From an uncultured Clostridium sp. (GTDB taxonomy: Bacteria; Bacillota; Clostridia; TANB77; CAG-508), in contig CAMMEP010000035.1 in the NCBI GenBank assembly GCA_946495905.1, forward strand, positions 1 through 13,845: a stretch of 13,845 bases of DNA. Reading direction: 5' to 3'. Under the pieces are notes generated by a model. It made no database searches, had not been told where the DNA came from, and worked only from the letters and a program-made list of their open reading frames with translations. Numbering within the stretch: the first letter of the stretch is position 1; each line of letters opens with the position of its first letter. Shown in pieces: positions 1 to 6,724 of this stretch. The translations under genes were made by a program, and so were the position numbers.

Positions 1-453
1 AGAAATAAAAGAGCTTTAATTCTTCAAGCAGAAGGTGAAAGACAATCTGCCATCACTCTTGCAGAAGGTAAAAAAGAAGCTGCTATTTTAGAGGCAGAAG
101 CAGATAGAGAAGCTAGAATAAGACGTGCAGCCGGTGAAGCTGAAGCTATAAAAAAAGTAGCAGAAGCAAAAGCAGAAGAAGTACATATGGTATATGATGC
201 TATGATGAAAGCAAAACCAGATGAGAAATTAGTACAATTAAAATCTTTAGAAGCTTTAAAAGAAGTAGCAAATGGAGAAGCAAATAAAATATTTATTCCA
301 TTTGAAGCAACTAGCGCTTTATCTTCTTTAGGTACAGCTGCAGAAATGTTTAAAGAGGATAAAAGAAAACCAAGAAGAAGTCAAATAATTGATAGAAATA
401 ATGATGGTGAAAATATTGTAAATAATGGGAATAGTGTAACAATAGAAGAATAA
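1..453 (+). CDS. SPFH/band-7 domain protein, C-terminal part (5' end outside window)
   Basis: The frame is open from the first base, so the gene enters from the left; the ATG at 187 is internal. About 150 residues are visible. The first 60 are an Ala/Glu/Lys/Arg-rich helix with repeated blocks such as LQAEGERQSAITLAEGKK and ILEAEADREARI. This is the coiled coil that follows the band-7 domain in QmcA/HflK/HflC/stomatin-like proteins. The stretch KSLEALKEVANGEANKIFIP followed by a short Ser/Ala-rich segment is also typical of the QmcA-like branch. The tail is charged and ends in ...VTIEE. Such proteins oligomerise on the membrane and organise microdomains or partner proteases. The N-terminal membrane anchor and band-7 domain are not in the window. 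A partner NfeD-type gene is often adjacent but none is seen on this side. Family assignment is firm; the exact subfamily is inferred. Confidence 0.85.
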   Translation, partial: RNKRALILQAEGERQSAITLAEGKKEAAILEAEADREARIRRAAGEAEAIKKVAEAKAEEVHMVYDAMMKAKPDEKLVQLKSLEALKEVANGEANKIFIPFEATSALSSLGTAAEMFKEDKRKPRRSQIIDRNNDGENIVNNGNSVTIEE

Positions 454-481
454 AACTAGATATTGTCTTATAAACACTGTT

Positions 482-513
482 AAAAGGTTGGCAAAACATG
501 CCAACCTTTTTAT
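482..513 (+). terminator. Intrinsic terminator of the SPFH gene, possibly bidirectional
   Basis: A perfect 11-bp stem (482-492 with 500-510) encloses a 7-nt loop and runs into a T tract at 507-511. It lies 29 bp after the SPFH stop. On the minus strand the same hairpin ends in four T, so it may also close the transcript of the 540-893 gene. Confidence 0.85.
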
Positions 514-539
514 GATATTGTATATGAATTTTTGAAAGA

Positions 540-893
540 TTATTTAATTTCTTCTATTATTCTTTTTATTTGTTTTTGTCTTCCTTTCTCCTTTATTTCA
601 CTTTCTACTGTAAATTCCAATATACAATGTTGATATGTAAATAAAAAAGTATCTGGTAGTATAAATTCATCCCTTTCAATGCTTACACTATAATCTCCAT
701 AATCTCCTAAATAAAATATTAAATCAACAGTTTCTTCATTTATTTTTCCTTTTATATAGCTATCTGTAATATAGCCATTTAATTCTTTATCTGTTATTAT
801 TATACTTCCATGGTCTATATAGTAAGTTCCCTGCAAAAATCCTTTCACACAGCCTAATCCTAACCGTACTACTACATTAAAATACTTTTCCAT
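540..893 (-). CDS. Hypothetical protein, 117 aa
   Basis: I do not recognise this protein. It has 117 residues, no signal peptide and no convincing membrane segment. The body alternates short beta-like stretches (YFNVVVRLGLG, GSIIITDKEL, TVDLIFYLGDYGDYSVSIE, FLFTYQHCILEFTVE) and ends in a basic helix, KEKGRQKQIKRIIEEIK. It looks like a small soluble beta-rich protein. The ATG is preceded by AAGGAGG with a 10-nt spacer. A good SigA promoter (962-990) sits in the 116-bp gap after rarA, so it is probably transcribed on its own, although read-through from rarA is possible because no terminator is seen between them. Codon use matches its neighbours. Function unknown. Confidence 0.75.
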   Translation of the reverse strand: MEKYFNVVVRLGLGCVKGFLQGTYYIDHGSIIITDKELNGYITDSYIKGKINEETVDLIFYLGDYGDYSVSIERDEFILPDTFLFTYQHCILEFTVESEIKEKGRQKQIKRIIEEIK

Positions 894-961
894 ATACTCA
901 TTTCCTCCTTATAAAAAATAAAATTATTTGTTCTTTATATTGTTGCGAAAGTATACATAAT

Positions 962-990
962 ATTATATCACTTTCACACGAAGAAAGCAA
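962..990 (-). promoter_or_regulatory. SigA-type promoter of the 117-aa hypothetical gene
   Basis: On the minus strand, TTGCTT (985-990) and TATAAT (962-967) are separated by 17 bp, with a TGA extended -10 element. Predicted start is near 955, giving a leader of about 60 nt. Confidence 0.65.
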
Positions 991-1009
991 TAAAATAGAA
1001 GAATTTGTA

Positions 1010-2269
1010 CTATTTTCCTTTTTCTTCATAATTACAATTTTCGTCTAGTACTAGATATTTGGTTCCTACCATTTTATCTGGTAAATATTGCTGCTTCACA
1101 TAGTGTCCTGGATAATCGTGTGGATATTTATACCCTTCATGATATCCAAAGTCCTTCATTCCCTCTGCTGGTGCATTTCTAATATGCATAGGTATTTCGC
1201 CTGTATCTTTACTAGATACATCTTCTAATGCTTGATTAATAGCTAGATAAGAAGCATTTGATTTTTTAGCAATAGCAACATAACATGCCGCTTCTGCTAA
1301 GATAATTCTTGCTTCTGGCATTCCTACCATATTTACTGCTTGCATAGCAGAAGTTGCTACCACTAAAGCATTAGGGTCTGCTAATCCTACATCTTCAGAA
1401 GCTGCAATAACAATTCTTCTTGCTAAGAATACTGGGTCTTCCCCTCCATCTATTGCCCTTGCTAGATAAAAAATAGCTGCATCTGGGTCGCTTCCTCGCA
1501 TTGATTTAATAAATGCACTAATATTATCATAGTGGCTATCACCACTTTTATCAAAAACTGCTTTTCTTCTTTGAATACAATCTGCTGCAATTTCATCTGT
1601 AATATGAATATATCCATCACTATCCATTGTGGTAGTAAGCACAGCAACTTCCAATCCATTTAAAGCAGTTCTCACATCTCCATTGGATACTTCTGCAATT
1701 TTTCTTAATGTTTCCTCTTCTATTTTTATGTTATAACTTGCTAGCCCCTCTTCTGCTACTAATGCTCTCTTTAAAACTTTGTAAATATCTTCTTCTGTAA
1801 GTGGATTTAATTTACATACCATTGACCTTGAAATTAAAGCTTTATTTACTTCAAAATATGGATTTTCTGTGGTAGCACCTATTAAAATTACGGTTCCATT
1901 TTCTACATAAGGTAAAAGAGCATCTTGTTGTAATTTATTAAAACGATGAATCTCGTCAATAAACAAAATGCATTTTCCACTTGGGTTTAATAGAAGATTC
2001 TGTGCATCTTCTATCGCTCTTTTGATATCCCCAACTCCTGCTGTTACAGCATTTATCCTAGTAAATTTATATTTCGTAGTATTGCTTATTACTCTAGCAA
2101 GCGAAGTTTTTCCACACCCTGGAGGTCCCCAAAGAATAATGCTAGATAATCGATCTGCTTTTATGGTTCGATACAATATTTTATCTTTTCCTAGGATGTG
2201 TTCTTGTCCTACATATTCTTCTAATGTTTTTGGTCTCATTCGATATGCTAAAGGTTGATTTAAATCCAT
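1010..2269 (-). CDS. rarA: Replication-associated recombination protein A (RarA/MgsA), AAA+ ATPase
   Basis: This is a 419-aa clamp-loader-like AAA+ ATPase that acts at stalled replication forks and gaps together with SSB. Visible motifs are the N-terminal PLAYRMRPKTLEEYVGQEH signature, Walker A GPPGCGKT (48-55), Walker B LFIDEIHRF with Asp105/Glu106, sensor-1 GATTEN (131-136), the Arg-finger region SRS near residue 148, and sensor-2 GDVRTAL with Arg200. The C-terminal tetramerisation part contains RRIVIAASEDVGLADP and the family's YKYPHDYPGHYVKQQYLP segment. Length and both ends match the family, so the gene is intact. The Shine-Dalgarno is weak (GAAAGGAAA). It lies 92 bp downstream of ruvA on the same strand, with a possible extra promoter in the gap. 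Confidence 0.96.
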   Translation of the reverse strand: MDLNQPLAYRMRPKTLEEYVGQEHILGKDKILYRTIKADRLSSIILWGPPGCGKTSLARVISNTTKYKFTRINAVTAGVGDIKRAIEDAQNLLLNPSGKCILFIDEIHRFNKLQQDALLPYVENGTVILIGATTENPYFEVNKALISRSMVCKLNPLTEEDIYKVLKRALVAEEGLASYNIKIEEETLRKIAEVSNGDVRTALNGLEVAVLTTTMDSDGYIHITDEIAADCIQRRKAVFDKSGDSHYDNISAFIKSMRGSDPDAAIFYLARAIDGGEDPVFLARRIVIAASEDVGLADPNALVVATSAMQAVNMVGMPEARIILAEAACYVAIAKKSNASYLAINQALEDVSSKDTGEIPMHIRNAPAEGMKDFGYHEGYKYPHDYPGHYVKQQYLPDKMVGTKYLVLDENCNYEEKGK

Positions 2270-2306
2270 TTTTCTTTTCCTTTCTTTTTTGTTCTATTTC
2301 CTTTAT

Positions 2307-2334
2307 GTTATAACAATATATTTTTTAAGTTCAG
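2307..2334 (-). promoter_or_regulatory. Possible SigA promoter for rarA
   Basis: On the minus strand CTGAAC (2329-2334) lies 16 bp from TATAAC (2307-2312), with a TGT extended -10. The -35 is poor, so rarA may instead depend on the ruvA promoter. Confidence 0.35.
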
Positions 2335-2361
2335 CACATTTAATTTTATTTTTTCTCTCAT

Positions 2362-2958
2362 TTACATTCCAAGATACTTTAACCCTTGTTTTATCATATC
2401 TTCTACTGATAAATTCTCTACATCAATATGTGACATAGCAACATCAATATCTTTTCTTGCATAACCTAATACTTGTAATGCATCAATAGCATCTTTTGCT
2501 TTACTATTGGATACCACATTTTTTACTGGTACAAATTCTGTTTCTATTGCATCTTGTGTTTTCATTTTGTCTTTTAATTCTAAAATCATTCTTTGTGCAG
2601 ATTTTGCTCCTATTCCTGGCAAGCTTTTTAATGTATTAATATCTCCAGAAATAATAGCTAATGCGAAACTAGATGGGGATATATTAGAGAGTATTGTTAA
2701 AGCAGATTTTGCCCCTACTCCACTTACACCTAAAAGTTGCTCGAACATTTTTAATTCTTCATTTGTGCAAAAGCCAAAAAGACTTATATCGTCTTCTCGT
2801 ACTCTCATATAGGTATGTATTTTTACTGCACTTCCTATTTCTCCTACTCTATCTATTGCACTAGCAGACATATATATTTTATACCCAATTCCTCCAACTT
2901 CCACTACTACATTATCTATGTTCTTTGATTCTAAATTTCCTTTTATATATGATATCAT
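2362..2958 (-). CDS. ruvA: Holliday junction branch migration protein RuvA
   Basis: This 198-aa protein is the DNA-binding subunit of RuvAB, which holds the four-way junction while RuvB pumps DNA through it. It starts with the OB-fold signature MISYIKGNL, followed by VVVEVGGIGYKIYMS and TYMRVREDDISLFGF. Two helix-hairpin-helix motifs follow: LLGVSGVGAKSALTIL (75-90) and LKSLPGIGAKSAQRMILELK (110-129). A linker (about 131-155) leads to the three-helix domain III (156-198) that contacts RuvB. Length is normal. A Shine-Dalgarno AGAGGAGAG precedes the ATG. In many Bacillota ruvB follows ruvA directly; here the next gene is rarA and no ruvB or ruvC is in the window. The SigA promoter is at 3041-3068. 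Confidence 0.97.
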   Translation of the reverse strand: MISYIKGNLESKNIDNVVVEVGGIGYKIYMSASAIDRVGEIGSAVKIHTYMRVREDDISLFGFCTNEELKMFEQLLGVSGVGAKSALTILSNISPSSFALAIISGDINTLKSLPGIGAKSAQRMILELKDKMKTQDAIETEFVPVKNVVSNSKAKDAIDALQVLGYARKDIDVAMSHIDVENLSVEDMIKQGLKYLGM

Positions 2959-3040
2959 TCTTTTCTCTCCTCTTTTTTTCTTAATAACGCTTTCGTCATA
3001 TTTTCATAGATTACTTTACGCTACTTTTTTTGCTTTTCCT

Positions 3041-3068
3041 ATTGTATCATAAATCCAGAAAAAAGCAA
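3041..3068 (-). promoter_or_regulatory. SigA-type promoter of ruvA
   Basis: On the minus strand TTGCTT (3063-3068) and TACAAT (3041-3046) are 16 bp apart with a TGA extended -10. Predicted start is near 3034, giving a 5' leader of about 75 nt in which I see no strong fold. Confidence 0.6.
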
Positions 3069-3124
3069 GATATTTTACAAAATTTTGTTTGTGCTATGTT
3101 GCTGGTTTTTAAAAAATTTATTTA

Positions 3125-3361
3125 TGGAATCCAGCTAGTATGTATGTTTATCAAATTTTTTTGTATCTTGCTGGTCGCAACCATCTAAGCACAAAATAAA
3201 TTTGAATAAAATTCATTAAATTAAACATTAGCTAAATAATATATATTGAAATAAGAGCATTATGTGCTAGGTTGCTCCAACTCGCACTCGCCTAAAAGGC
3301 TCGTTTGGTCGCTGCGCGATACTTCAAAAATTATCTAAACATACATACTAGCTGGATTCCA
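3125..3361. repeat. MITE-like element with 26-bp terminal inverted repeats
   Basis: The 25-mer at 3126-3150 (GGAATCCAGCTAGTATGTAT and five more bases) is repeated as an exact reverse complement at 3336-3360, and one more base pairs on the outside. The 235-bp unit has no open frame of note. Its right half (about 3256-3325) is clearly more GC-rich than the surroundings and contains short inverted repeats (GCCTAAAAGGC). Inside both ends there is further imperfect dyad symmetry (GTATC..GCTGGTCG against CG..AGCGACCA). No clear target duplication is seen. It lies between the divergent promoters of ruvA and tcdA without touching either. The rest of the 2959-3489 gap (3069-3124 and 3362-3453) holds nothing I can identify. 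Confidence 0.65.
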
Positions 3362-3453
3362 AGGCATGAATAAAATAAAGCCATTATCTAGTAGCGTGTT
3401 ATGTTACTCAGACAAATTTCAACTGTGAATTGTAACTGCTACTATTAAAATGT

Positions 3454-3482
3454 TTGACCTACTCTTTATAAGATGTTATAAT
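3454..3482 (+). promoter_or_regulatory. SigA-type promoter of tcdA-traX
   Basis: TTGACC (3454-3459) and TATAAT (3477-3482) are separated by 17 bp, with a TGT extended -10. Predicted start is near 3489, which places the upstream ATG at 3490 on the transcription start and supports translation from 3526. Confidence 0.8.
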
Positions 3483-3525
3483 TTTTTTAATGTTTAGAAA
3501 ATATCTTGAAAGGAATAGAACTAAT

Positions 3526-4287
3526 ATGAAAGAAAATTGGTTAAATAGAACCGAAATGTTGATTGGTAAAGATAATATAGATAAATTACAAAATTCTTGT
3601 GTCGTTGTATTTGGTTTAGGTGGGGTTGGCTCCTATGTAGTAGAAGGGCTAGTTCGCGCAAGTATTGGAAAGATTGCTATTGTAGATAAGGACATTGTAG
3701 ATGTAACAAATATAAATAGACAACTTATTGCAGATACTACTACAGTTGGAAAAAGCAAAGTAGATGTAGCAGAAGAAAGAATGCTAAAAATAAATCCTAA
3801 TATTAGTATTTGTAAAATCCAAGAGTTTGTAAATAAGGACAACATACAAGATATTATGAGTCGCATAAAAAGTAAATTTATAGAAGAACATGAAAAAGAA
3901 GAATCTTCTTTTAAGTGCAAAAACTTAGCATCTATTGATTACGTTGTGGATGCTATTGATACGGTTAGCTCTAAATTGGAAATAATAAAATATTGCAATG
4001 AAAATAATATCAAATTAATTTCTTGTATGGGAACAGGCAATAAATTAGATGCCAGTAAGTTTGAAATTACTGACATCACTAAAACTTCTGTCTGTCCTCT
4101 TGCCAAAGTAATTCGAAAAGAATTAAAAAAGCTTAATATTAATCATTTAAAAGTACTTTATTCGAAGGAAGAACCAATCAAAGTAACTGGCTCTTCTCCT
4201 GCAAGCATTAGTTTTGTTCCTTCTGTTGCTGGACTTCTAATTGCAGGAGAAGTTATACGAGATTTAATAAATTTTTATTGGAGGTAA
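3526..4287 (+). CDS. tcdA: tRNA threonylcarbamoyladenosine dehydratase (TcdA/CsdL), ThiF/E1-like
   Basis: This family uses ATP to dehydrate t6A37 to cyclic ct6A in ANN-decoding tRNAs. The Rossmann ATP site reads VVVFGLGGVGSYVVEGL (26-42), followed by VDKDIVDVTNINRQ (53-66) with the E1-type Asp and Arg. Further family segments are VVDAIDTVSSK (140-150), CMGTGNKLDASKFE (167-180) and ITKTSVCPLAKVIRKELKK (184-202). The C-terminus is GSSPASISFVPSVAGLLIAG. An unusually long charged insert (about 112-136) separates the two halves. I chose the ATG at 3526 because GAAAGGAA lies 10 nt upstream; an in-frame ATG at 3490 has no Shine-Dalgarno and coincides with the predicted transcription start. The protein is then 253 aa, normal for the family. 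It is coupled to the next gene, 3 bp downstream. Confidence 0.94.
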   Translation: MKENWLNRTEMLIGKDNIDKLQNSCVVVFGLGGVGSYVVEGLVRASIGKIAIVDKDIVDVTNINRQLIADTTTVGKSKVDVAEERMLKINPNISICKIQEFVNKDNIQDIMSRIKSKFIEEHEKEESSFKCKNLASIDYVVDAIDTVSSKLEIIKYCNENNIKLISCMGTGNKLDASKFEITDITKTSVCPLAKVIRKELKKLNINHLKVLYSKEEPIKVTGSSPASISFVPSVAGLLIAGEVIRDLINFYWR

Positions 4288-4290
4288 GCT

Positions 4291-5010
4291 ATGACAAGTT
4301 TTGCTTTAAAAATAATTGCTATCGTTTCCATGTTTTGCGACCACTTTGGAGATGCCTTTGTTGGCCATTTTAGTTTTTTAAACTTAATAGGAAGAATCGC
4401 CTTCCCTATCTTTGCATTTCAAATTAGTGAAGGCTTTATCCATACGAAAAATCTCAAAAAATATTTTTTGAGACTAGGAATTTTTGCACTTATTGCTCAA
4501 ATACCATTTTCCTTGTTCTCCTATAAATTCTTAAATGTAACCTCGCTTTCTCTTAATGTGTTTTTCACTTTATTTATGGGGCTTTTAAGCATTTATTTAT
4601 ATGAATATATTATTAAACTATTTAAAAATACAAATAAGATCAGAGTTAACGAAAATAAGATTCCTTTTGATAAAATAATAGGAATTATTATCGTTTTGTT
4701 AATTGGCTACATTGCAGAATTATTACATACTGATTATGGATTTTGGGGAGTTCTTGTTATCTTTGTTTTTTATTTCTTTAAGGAGGATAAACTAGCAATG
4801 ATTATCTTCTTTGTGACTTTATGCGTTCTAAAATATGGAATACAAATACTACAATATGGTTATAACATTGGCTATGTTTTATTAGGATTATTCACTGCAC
4901 TGCCCGTTGTATTTATTAGCCTATATAACGGAAAACAAGGCAGAAAAATAAAGTATGCTCTTTATATTTTCTACCCTGTTCATTTATTACTATTGTATTT
5001 CATTTTCTAA
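4291..5010 (+). CDS. TraX-family integral membrane protein
   Basis: This 239-aa polytopic protein opens with ALKIIAIVSMFCDHFGDAF and LNLIGRIAFPIFAFQISEGF. It continues IHTKNLKKYFLRLGIFALIA, with an IPFSLFS stretch just after. This is the conserved N-terminal pattern of the TraX family. About seven to eight hydrophobic segments follow, ending in YALYIFYPVHLLLLYFIF. Plasmid F TraX acetylates F-pilin, but chromosomal homologues in Bacillota are of unknown substrate and are usually regarded as membrane acyltransferase-like. No conjugation genes are near, so a pilin role is not supported. GGAGG (4280-4284) lies inside the end of tcdA, 6 nt before the ATG, indicating translational coupling. Its stop is 4 bp from the stop of the convergent glmU, leaving no room for a terminator. 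Confidence 0.88.
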   Translation: MTSFALKIIAIVSMFCDHFGDAFVGHFSFLNLIGRIAFPIFAFQISEGFIHTKNLKKYFLRLGIFALIAQIPFSLFSYKFLNVTSLSLNVFFTLFMGLLSIYLYEYIIKLFKNTNKIRVNENKIPFDKIIGIIIVLLIGYIAELLHTDYGFWGVLVIFVFYFFKEDKLAMIIFFVTLCVLKYGIQILQYGYNIGYVLLGLFTALPVVFISLYNGKQGRKIKYALYIFYPVHLLLLYFIF

Positions 5011-5014
5011 GATT

Positions 5015-6277
5015 TTATTTTCTATTCCAATCTTCTTTGTTGGTTTGTCTTTGTCTTGCAATTGCTAATGCATAAGCTGGAACATCATCTGTTATGGTAG
5101 AACCAGCTGCTACAAATGTTTCATCTCCTAATGTTACTGGAGCAACTAAGTTTGTATTTGAACCAATAAAAGAATGATTTCCTATAATAGTTTTGCTTTT
5201 ATGTAATCCATCATAGTTGCAAGTAATAGTACCACAGCCAATGTTGCATTTTTCTCCTATTTCACAATCTCCCATATATGATAGATGTGGTACTTTTGTA
5301 CCTTCTCCTATAATTGCTTTCTTTATTTCAACAAAGCTTCCTATTTTCACTTTATTTGCTAATTTACAACCTTCACGAATATAGGCATTTGGACCAATTT
5401 CGCAATCTTCTCCAATTTGTACTCCCGATTTTATAGTAGTATTTGGATGAATTACTGTGTCCATACCAATCTCTACATCATCATAAATATAAGTTGTATT
5501 AACATCTTCTATGGTGACACCTTTTTTCATGTGTTCGGTATTAATTCTCATTTGTAATACCTTTGTAAGCATTTCTAATTGAATTCTATCATTAATTCCA
5601 AGGATTTCGGTATTATCTTCTACAATAACAGCACCTGTTTTTAATCCTTTTTCATTCATAATTTGGATAACATCTGTTAAATAGTACTCTCCTTGTGCAT
5701 TGTTTGGACTAATTTTTTCTAATGCTGCTAATAATTCTTCTATGTCAAAGCAATAAATACCTGCATTAATTTCTTTAATTTCCTTTTGTGCTAAAGTAGT
5801 ATCTTTTTCTTCTACAATAGCTTCTATATTTCCGCCTTCGTCCCTTACAATTCTTCCATATCCTGTTGGATTATCATAAATTGCTGTTAAAAGCGTTGCA
5901 TATTCTTTATTCTCTATACTTTTTTCTATTAGTTTATTCAATGTTTCTGGCCTTAGTAATGGAACATCTCCATTTAAAACCAATACTTTTCCTTTTTTGC
6001 CTTTTAAAAATTCTTTTGCTTGCATTACAGCATGACCTGTGCCTAGCATTTCCTCCTGAAATGCATACTTTACACTATCTCCTAATACTGCCATTACTTC
6101 TTCTTTCATGTATCCTACTACTGCAACAATATCTTTTACTCCTGCTTTTTCAGCATTTTCAACTGCTCTTTTTACAATTTCTTTTCCATAAATCTTTTGT
6201 ACTAATTTTGATTTTTTTGACTTCATTCTAGTGCCTTTTCCTGCTGCCATTACAATTGCCATAATATTATCTTCCAT
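5015..6277 (-). CDS. glmU: Bifunctional GlmU: GlcN-1-P acetyltransferase / UDP-GlcNAc pyrophosphorylase
   Basis: GlmU makes UDP-N-acetylglucosamine for peptidoglycan and wall polymers. The uridyltransferase domain shows VMAAGKGTRM (9-18), LGTGHAVMQA (78-87), LNGDVPLL with Asp104, GYGRIV (139-144) and NAGIYCF (171-177). From about 260 a left-handed beta-helix of hexapeptide repeats (IGEDCEIGPNAYI, VKIGSFVEIKKAIIG) carries the acetyltransferase site, with VPHLSYMGD (His331) and TCNYDG (352-357). At 420 aa it is somewhat shorter than the usual 450-460, with a short C-terminus. The longest frame starts at a GTG at 6343, but that codon sits on the predicted transcription start. The ATG at 6277 has GGGAG upstream and gives the standard N-terminus. 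The usual LPKVLH segment reads KLVQKIYGK here. Confidence 0.96.
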   Translation of the reverse strand: MEDNIMAIVMAAGKGTRMKSKKSKLVQKIYGKEIVKRAVENAEKAGVKDIVAVVGYMKEEVMAVLGDSVKYAFQEEMLGTGHAVMQAKEFLKGKKGKVLVLNGDVPLLRPETLNKLIEKSIENKEYATLLTAIYDNPTGYGRIVRDEGGNIEAIVEEKDTTLAQKEIKEINAGIYCFDIEELLAALEKISPNNAQGEYYLTDVIQIMNEKGLKTGAVIVEDNTEILGINDRIQLEMLTKVLQMRINTEHMKKGVTIEDVNTTYIYDDVEIGMDTVIHPNTTIKSGVQIGEDCEIGPNAYIREGCKLANKVKIGSFVEIKKAIIGEGTKVPHLSYMGDCEIGEKCNIGCGTITCNYDGLHKSKTIIGNHSFIGSNTNLVAPVTLGDETFVAAGSTITDDVPAYALAIARQRQTNKEDWNRK

Positions 6278-6345
6278 ATAATTCACTTCTCCCTTTTTTA
6301 GTATAGTTCTGTAATATAATATGCTTTTTTTCTTATAACGCACTT

Positions 6346-6374
6346 ATTTTATCACAAAAATATTACTTTTGCAA
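6346..6374 (-). promoter_or_regulatory. SigA-type promoter of glmU
   Basis: On the minus strand TTGCAA (6369-6374) and TAAAAT (6346-6351) are 17 bp apart with a TGA extended -10. The predicted start is near 6340. The inverted-repeat element begins only 4 bp upstream of the -35. Confidence 0.7.
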
Positions 6375-6378
6375 ATTT

Positions 6379-6633
6379 TTGAGCAAAAGGGGACGGGCTT
6401 ATTCTGCACAAATTTAATTACATTTTTAATAGTAAATTTATATATTTTTTATTTTTTGGTCTCCGGCCCCCAACTGCGTACAAACTGTATAAACTTCACT
6501 TATGTTTCGTTTAACAGTTTGTAAACTTGTCGGTCCCCACCTTAAGCACTCCGACAAAAAATAAAAAATATATAAATTTACTACAAATATAAAATACTAT
6601 TTGTGCAGAATAAGCCCGTCCCCTTTTGCTCAA
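6379..6633. repeat. 255-bp nested inverted-repeat element (MITE/REP-like)
   Basis: A perfect 35-bp inverted repeat (6379-6413 with 6599-6633) contains AGGGGACGGGCTTATTCTGC. Inside it a second perfect 29-bp inverted repeat (6430-6458 with 6555-6583) continues the stem after a short asymmetry. The middle (6459-6554) holds smaller dyads: ACAAACTGT against ACAGTTTGT, and GTCGG against CCGAC. The whole unit can fold into one long hairpin and has no open frame. AATTTTT occurs on both sides (6374-6380 and 6632-6638), a possible 7-bp target duplication, although it is low in complexity. It sits between the divergent promoters of glmU and spoIVA. AAAAGGGGACGG-type ends recall repeats mobilised by RAYT-like transposases, but no transposase is present; that link is inference. 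Confidence 0.75.
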
Positions 6634-6650
6634 TTTTTTTCATAATTTAG

Positions 6651-6680
6651 TCATAACTTCCAAATAACTTAATATACATT
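6651..6680 (+). promoter_or_regulatory. SigE-like (mother-cell) promoter of spoIVA
   Basis: TCATAAC (6651-6657) fits the start of the SigE -35 (KMATA..), and TATACATT (6673-6680) differs from the -10 CATACANT only at its first base. The spacing is 15 bp. No SigA promoter is seen in this gap, and spoIVA is SigE-driven in Bacillus. Confidence 0.5.
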
Positions 6681-6724
6681 AAATAAAGTTTAGTACAAAC
6701 ATTTTTAAGGAGGGTATTTTATTC

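Noticed and set aside
3256..3325. Minus-strand peptide frame in the GC-rich part of the 3125-3361 element
   Set aside because: Very short, no ribosome site, and contained within a repeat; no evidence for translation.
3490..3525. N-terminal extension of TcdA from the ATG at 3490
   Set aside because: No Shine-Dalgarno, and the predicted transcription start coincides with this codon.
5866..6231. Plus-strand 121-codon Leu-rich frame
   Set aside because: Antisense shadow of glmU; translation is almost entirely Leu/Phe/His without domain character.
6278..6343. N-terminal extension of GlmU from a GTG at 6343
   Set aside because: The codon lies at the predicted transcription start and the extra residues are absent from the family; the ATG at 6277 gives the standard start.
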